36,229 bases of DNA from Streptomyces sp. BR123. Its GTDB lineage: Bacteria > Actinomycetota > Actinomycetes > Streptomycetales > Streptomycetaceae. The position numbers and the translations under genes were made by a program. Under the pieces are notes generated by a model. That model was not told where the DNA came from and searched no databases. It worked only from the letters and a program-made list of their open reading frames with translations. The stretch covers positions 1 through 36,229 of the forward strand of contig NZ_JACBGN010000050.1 of assembly GCF_013401435.1 (NCBI RefSeq). Direction: 5' to 3'. Position 1 is the stretch's first letter; each line of letters opens with the position of its first letter. Positions 32,108 to 36,229 of the stretch are shown one piece after another.

Positions 32108-32785
32108 ATGCGCGTACTGGTGGTCGAGGACGAACGGCGGCTCGCCGCTGCCCTGCAGCGGGGTCTGCAGGCCGAGGGCTTCTCGGTGGACGTCGCCCAC
32201 GACGGGTCGGAGGGCCTCTGGCTCGCGTGCGAGCACGACTACGACGCCATCGTGCTCGACATCATGCTGCCCGGCCTCAACGGCTACCGGGTCTGCGCCC
32301 GGCTGCGGGCGAGCGGCTGCGAGTCCGGCATCCTCATGCTCACCGCCAAGGACGGCGAGTACGACGAGGCCGAGGCCCTCGACACCGGGGCGGACGACTT
32401 CCTCTCGAAGCCCTTCTCGTATGTCGTCCTCGTCGCCCGGCTGCGCGCCCTCGTCCGGCGCACCGGCCGCCGCCGCCCGCAGGTCATGGAGTTCGGCGAC
32501 CTGGTCATCGACCCGGCCCGGCAGCGCTGCACCCGCGGAGGCGCCGAGGCGCGGCTGACGTCACGGGAGTTCGCGGTCCTGGAGTACCTGGCCCGGCGGG
32601 CCGGGGAAGTAGTCCCCAAACGGGACATATTGGAGAATGTCTGGGATGCCGCCTACGAAGGCGACCTGAACGTCGTCGAGGTGCACGTCAGCGCCCTGCG
32701 CCGGAAGATCGACGCCCCCTTCGGCCGAGCCGCGGTGGAAACCGTCCGCGGCGCGGGCTACCGACTGGCGGCCGACGGTGGCTGA
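32108..32785 (+). CDS. OmpR/PhoB-family response regulator
   Basis: 225 residues. The receiver domain (1-118) has acidic residues Glu7 and Asp8, phospho-acceptor Asp51 in VLDIMLPGLNGY, Thr79 in MLTAKD and Lys101 in LSKPF. The winged-helix DNA-binding domain (about 128-222) ends VHVSALRRKID...VRGAGYRLA. The stop overlaps the start of the histidine kinase gene by 8 bases, so the two are coupled. It probably binds the CTGAAG repeats at 32037-32073 and controls both itself and the divergent PepSY-like gene. The signal is unknown; the arrangement resembles envelope-stress or metal-sensing pairs. Confidence 0.95.
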   Translation: MRVLVVEDERRLAAALQRGLQAEGFSVDVAHDGSEGLWLACEHDYDAIVLDIMLPGLNGYRVCARLRASGCESGILMLTAKDGEYDEAEALDTGADDFLSKPFSYVVLVARLRALVRRTGRRRPQVMEFGDLVIDPARQRCTRGGAEARLTSREFAVLEYLARRAGEVVPKRDILENVWDAAYEGDLNVVEVHVSALRRKIDAPFGRAAVETVRGAGYRLAADGG

Positions 32786-34346
32786 CCCCGTGCCCGGCGG
32801 CGTCCCCGACCCGGCGAGTGGCCGTGGGCCTGCCCCGGCGGGTGGCAGTGAGCCTGGCTCTGCGCCCGTGAGTGACAGCGGGGCTGCGCCCGCGCACGGC
32901 AGTGGCTCTGCGACCGCGACCGGCAGCGGCCCCGCCCGTGCCTCCGCGACCGGCAGCGGCCCCGCCGCTCGGCTGCGCGCGGCGGGGCGGCGGCTGCGTC
33001 CCCGCTCGGTCCGCGCGCGGGCCACGCTCGGTGCCACCGCCGTGGTGGCCCTGGCCCTCGGCGCGGCCTCCTTCGCCCTGCTCGGCATCCTGGACGGCAG
33101 GCTCATGCGCGGCGCCCAGGCCGATGCCGAGCGGCAGGCCCTCGCCACCGCCGCCCTCGCGGCGCGCGGCCGGCTCGACAGCGTGCTGGTGCCGGGCCGC
33201 GGCATCGAGTTCCTCCAGGTCGTCGACGCCAAGGGCCGTGTCCTCGCCGCCAGCCCCGAGCTTGCCGGCCGTCCCGCGCTGACCCCGACCCGCCCCGGCA
33301 AGCCGGGCACCGTCCGCAACACCTGGAAGCCCGCACCGGTGCGCGGCGAACACCGCCTCCGCGTCGTCCAGGTCACCACCGTCACCGAGGAAGGGCTCGT
33401 CACCGTCTACGCGGGGACCTCCCTCCGGCAGGCCGATGCCGCGGACGAGGCCATCACCGCCGCCCTGGCCGTGGCCGTGCCGCTGCTCGTCCTCACCGTG
33501 GCCCTGGTCACGTGGAGGGTGACGGGCTGGGCGCTGCGCCCCGTCGAGGCGATCCGCGCCGAGGTCGCCGAGATCAGCGAACGCGACCTGCACCGCAGGG
33601 TGCCCGTACCGCGCAGCCAGGACGAGGTGGCCCGGCTCGCCGTCACGATGAACGCCACCCTGGACCGGCTGGAGGCCGCCGGGATCCGCCAGCGCCGGTT
33701 CATCGCCGACGCCTCGCACGAACTGCGCAGCCCCATCACGGTGCTCCGCACCCAGCTGGAGGTCGCCCAGGCCCACCCCGACCCGGCGCTGTGGGGCGAA
33801 CTGGTCGGCGGGGCGCTGGAGGACACCGTCCGGCTCCAGGACCTCGCCTCCGACCTGCTCCTGCTGGCCCGCCTCGACACCTCGGAGCCGGCGCCGGACT
33901 CCGCGGTCGACCTCGCCGAGGTGGCGCGGGAGGCGGCCCGCGCGCGCCGCCGGGACCGCATCCCCGTCGACCTGGAGATCGCCGACGAGGCCACGGTGCC
34001 GGGCAGCGCGCTCTGGCTCTCCCGCCTGGTCGCCAACCTCCTGGACAACGCGCAGCGCCACGCCGGGCAGCAGGTCCTGCTCTCGCTGCGCGTCGACCGG
34101 GACCGGGGCACGGCGGTCGTGGAGGTGCGGGACGACGGCCCGGGCATTCCGGCCGCCGACCGCGAGCGGGTCTTCGAGCGGTTCACCCGCCTCGACGACG
34201 CCCGCAGCCGCGACGAGGGGGGCAGCGGCCTGGGCCTGGCCATAGCCCGGGACATCGCCACCCGTCTCGGCGGCACGCTCGCCGCCCTGGACTCCCCGTC
34301 CGGCGCCCGCCTGGTGGCCACCCTCCCCCTGGACGCAAGGGAGTAG
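32778..34346 (+). CDS. Sensor histidine kinase with long low-complexity N-terminus
   Basis: 522 residues from the GTG at 32778, which overlaps the response regulator stop. Residues 1-75 are Gly/Ser/Ala/Pro-rich, and the DNA there holds a 23-base repeat at a 30-base period. Membrane helix 1 (about 83-105), an extracytoplasmic domain (about 106-225) and membrane helix 2 (about 226-247) follow, then HAMP, then the kinase core. That core has His314 in DASHELRSPI, the N box NLLDNAQRH, the G1 box DDGPGIP and the G2 box GSGLGLAI. A start further in, such as the GTG at 32868, is possible. It autophosphorylates on His and passes the phosphate to Asp51 of its partner. Confidence 0.94.
   Translation: MADPVPGGVPDPASGRGPAPAGGSEPGSAPVSDSGAAPAHGSGSATATGSGPARASATGSGPAARLRAAGRRLRPRSVRARATLGATAVVALALGAASFALLGILDGRLMRGAQADAERQALATAALAARGRLDSVLVPGRGIEFLQVVDAKGRVLAASPELAGRPALTPTRPGKPGTVRNTWKPAPVRGEHRLRVVQVTTVTEEGLVTVYAGTSLRQADAADEAITAALAVAVPLLVLTVALVTWRVTGWALRPVEAIRAEVAEISERDLHRRVPVPRSQDEVARLAVTMNATLDRLEAAGIRQRRFIADASHELRSPITVLRTQLEVAQAHPDPALWGELVGGALEDTVRLQDLASDLLLLARLDTSEPAPDSAVDLAEVAREAARARRRDRIPVDLEIADEATVPGSALWLSRLVANLLDNAQRHAGQQVLLSLRVDRDRGTAVVEVRDDGPGIPAADRERVFERFTRLDDARSRDEGGSGLGLAIARDIATRLGGTLAALDSPSGARLVATLPLDARE
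32914..32966. repeat. 23-bp direct repeat at 30-bp period in the kinase gene
   Basis: 32914-32936 and 32944-32966 are identical and encode ATGSGPA-type linker sequence. Confidence 0.8.
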
Positions 34347-34439
34347 GACGGCGCAGGACCCGGCGCGCCGGGGGGCCGCGGCGCGCCGGCGGACTGTGCG
34401 CATCGGACGCCGTTCCCCGGGCCCGGCCGCTGTCCAGCG
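34347..34439. other. Short intergenic stretch
   Basis: No gene or clear signal between the kinase stop and the first recognisable codons of the permease pseudogene. Confidence 0.5.
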
Positions 34440-34850
34440 GCCGGCGAGCGCGGCACCGTCGCACTCGCCCTCACCCGGGGTGTCGGCGCCCGCACCTGGT
34501 TCGCCGCCCGGTTCGGCCTCGCCGCGCTCTGCACCGTCACCTTCTCCGCCGCCGTCGCCGCGCTGATCGCCTGGTGGTGGGAGCCGGTCGCGAACGTCCT
34601 GGCCGGCGTCCACTGGTAGGACCCGTGCATCCTCAACGCCTCCGGCCCCTCCGCCGTCGCCGGCGCCCTGGGTGCGCCGGCCGTCGGCACCGCGATCGGC
34701 CTGCCGGTACGCCGTACCGTCCCGGCCGTGGTCATCACCGGCAGCGCGGTGCCGGGACTGGCCGCCGCCCTGACTTCTTCCGCCGCGACCTCGTCACCCC
34801 CGTGGACCGGATCACACCGGGTACGACCCCCACGCAGTCTGAGCGCCCCC
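34440..34850 (+). pseudogene. Remnant of an ABC-2-type transporter permease
   Basis: From 34440 one frame reads AGERGTVALALTRGVGARTW, then FAARFGLAALCTVTFSAAV and WWWEPVANVLAGVHW. It meets TAG at 34617-34619 and then continues with DPCILNASGPSAVAGALGAP and AVGTAIGLPVRRTVPAVVIT. At about 34770 the sense passes to another frame, which reads DFFRRDLVTPVDRITPG. Together these match the C-terminal half of a Streptomyces ABC-2 permease (membrane helices, the W-x-DP region and the RRT-P helix). An in-frame stop, a frameshift and the lack of the N-terminal membrane part and of an ATPase gene mark it as decayed. The family assignment is from pattern memory. The limits are approximate. Confidence 0.7.
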
Positions 34851-34909
34851 GGCCGGCGCCCCACCCCCGTGGGAGCGCCGACCGGGGAGTCCCCCGGAGT
34901 GCCGCCGCG

Positions 34910-36181
34910 TCAGCCGCGCTCCGGCAGGTCCGCGTCCGCGTCCGCCGGAGTGGGCCTCGGCGTCGTCGCGAGGCCGCGGCCCGTCGGCCCGGAGGCGGAC
35001 TTCCCGCCGCAGAAGACGGCCTCCAGCGTGCCGCCCAGCGCGGTGTTGGCCTGGCCCCGGTTCGAGGTGTTCGCCATGGCGGCCAGCGCGCGCCGCCCGT
35101 CGCGGGTGGCGAAGGCGTACGTGTAGTAGCCCTGCACCGTTCCCGTGTGGCCGTACACCCGCACCCCGCACGTCAGGTCGTAGCGCCGGAGGCCGAGCCC
35201 GTAGAACCGGGTCCGTGCGGCGTCGGTCGGGCTCATCACGAGCATCGCGTCCAGCATCCGCGGCGGCAGCAGCCGGCCCCCGAGCAGCGCGGACACGAAG
35301 GTGTTCAGGTCGGCCGGACTGGAGATCATCGCCCCGGCGGCCTGCGCCCAGGACGCCGTCTGCTCGGTGGCGTCCACCAGCGGAGCGCCCGCCTCGTCGG
35401 GGTGGAGGTAGCCGCGCACATGCCGCCCCGGGACCGCCGTCGCCGGGTGCACGTACGCCGTGTCGTCCAGACCCAGCGGCTTGATGATGCGCCGCTCGTA
35501 CTCCTGCGCCACACCGTGCCCGGTGGCCTTCTCGATGAGCATGCCGACGATCACGAAGTTGGTGTTCGAGTACGCGTACGCCGCCCCCGGCTGCGCGGCG
35601 CGCGGCGCGCGCCGCACGAGTCCGACGAGTTCTCGCGGGCTGAACACCTTCTTCCTGACTGCCTCGAAACCGGGCACGGTGCGCTCGAACATTGCGTCCG
35701 TGTAGTCGGGCAGCCCACTGCGGTGGGACAGCAGATGGCGCACCGTGATCCGGCCGCCGTCGGGCAGCAGCCCGGGCAGGTGCCGCTCGACCGGGTCGTC
35801 CAGGCCCAGCCGCCCCTCGGCCGCCAGCTGCAGCAGGACGACCGCGGAGAACGTCTTGGTGACGCTGCCGATCCGGAATCGGGCCCGCGGATCCATGGCC
35901 GCGCCGCCGACCCGGTCCCGTACCCCGACGGCCTTGGCCACGGGGCGGCCCGGTCCGGTGAAGCGGGCCATGGCCCCGGGGGCGCCGGCCGCGGTCGTGC
36001 TGCGCAACGCCCGTACCAGCGCGTCGAGGTCGGGCCTCGGCGCCGGGGCGGTGGAGGCCCCGGCGGGTGTGGCGGCCGGCCGGATCACGGCGGCGTGGGC
36101 GGTGGCGGCCGGCGACAGGGCGGCCGCTGCGGCCAGCAGGGCGGCGCCGAAGGTCAGGCGGCGGTGGGCGGGCAGGCGCAC
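34910..36181 (-). CDS. Secreted serine hydrolase, beta-lactamase class C / D-alanyl-D-alanine carboxypeptidase family
   Basis: 423 residues. The signal peptide has basic residues, then LTFGAALLAAAAALSPA, with cleavage near AHA-AV (residue 31). The serine beta-lactamase fold has Ser106 and Lys109 in GSVTK, Tyr204 and Asn206 in YSN, and the KTG-equivalent HTG at 345-347. The LLSHRSGLPDY block is typical of DD-peptidases and esterases of this family. It acts outside the membrane on peptidoglycan peptides, beta-lactams or esters; the subfamily looks closer to Streptomyces R61-type carboxypeptidases than to true lactamases. The acidic, Pro-rich C-terminal tail is not conserved in the family. The ATG at 36181 is 49 bases from the window end, so its promoter is mostly outside. 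Confidence 0.92.
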   Translation of the reverse strand: MRLPAHRRLTFGAALLAAAAALSPAATAHAAVIRPAATPAGASTAPAPRPDLDALVRALRSTTAAGAPGAMARFTGPGRPVAKAVGVRDRVGGAAMDPRARFRIGSVTKTFSAVVLLQLAAEGRLGLDDPVERHLPGLLPDGGRITVRHLLSHRSGLPDYTDAMFERTVPGFEAVRKKVFSPRELVGLVRRAPRAAQPGAAYAYSNTNFVIVGMLIEKATGHGVAQEYERRIIKPLGLDDTAYVHPATAVPGRHVRGYLHPDEAGAPLVDATEQTASWAQAAGAMISSPADLNTFVSALLGGRLLPPRMLDAMLVMSPTDAARTRFYGLGLRRYDLTCGVRVYGHTGTVQGYYTYAFATRDGRRALAAMANTSNRGQANTALGGTLEAVFCGGKSASGPTGRGLATTPRPTPADADADLPERG

Positions 36182-36229
36182 GGTGCTCCTCGGGTGGTGC
36201 GGAGACAGGAGGGGAGGAGAGGCGAGGGG

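Noticed and set aside
30356..32109. Long plus-strand frame fused to the response regulator
   Set aside because: The response regulator starts at the ATG 32108 like all its family. The upstream part is a shadow of the GntR and PepSY genes.

Overview
The window is chromosomal DNA of a Streptomyces or very close relative. GC is very high with G/C at almost every third codon position, GTG and TTG starts are common, and the gene set is typical: LAL-type LuxR regulator, SpoIIE phosphatase, RpiR, IclR and GntR-FCD regulators, secreted phospholipase D, cytochrome P450, RDD protein. No tRNA, rRNA, CRISPR array, transposase or phage gene was seen.

Layout. 1-1848: 3' part of a LuxR-family regulator. 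Its first 127 bases exactly repeat 481-607 and are probably an assembly overlap at a contig end. 2059-3003 (-): ketopantoate reductase-like protein. 3117-11580: an effector island made of a metacaspase-like protease (-) facing a rightward block of alpha/beta-hydrolase, 1359-residue double-NTPase STAND protein, and two cytoplasmic trypsin-like proteases. Two TTGACC-GGTCAA-type palindromes lie in the divergent promoter region. A small unrecognised gene (-) closes the island. 12253-13170 (-): RpiR regulator. 13391-15250: SpoIIE-type phosphatase and a MASE1-only membrane sensor. 15323-19434: SWIM zinc-finger protein and a DUF6493-like protein, translationally coupled, behind a sequence that exactly fits the actinobacterial DNA-damage promoter TTGTCRGTG-N8-TANNNT (PafBC type).

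19557-22717: RDD protein (-), secreted phospholipase D (+) and a small secreted protein (-). 22998-24527: cytochrome P450 and an 82-residue protein. 24620-28275: RraA-fold protein, acyl-CoA ligase, ABM monooxygenase (-) and IclR regulator (-), a loose catabolic neighbourhood. 28384-31091: hemerythrin-domain protein, a VOC-SDR operon (-) and a divergent GntR-FCD regulator with a perfect palindrome over its own promoter. 31360-34346: PepSY-like membrane protein (-) divergent from an OmpR-type two-component pair, with three CTGAAG repeats at helical spacing between them. 34440-34850: decayed ABC-2 permease pseudogene. 34910-36181 (-): exported serine beta-lactamase/DD-peptidase family protein.

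The strongest candidate for an undescribed system is the 3117-11580 island. Three kinds of hydrolytic effector (caspase, lipase-like, trypsin) surround one large NTP-dependent switch, and none of them has an export signal. This is the architecture of NTPase-controlled conflict or suicide systems of multicellular bacteria. The DNA-damage promoter on the SWIM operon is the strongest regulatory observation. All calls are from reading the sequence; no database search was run.
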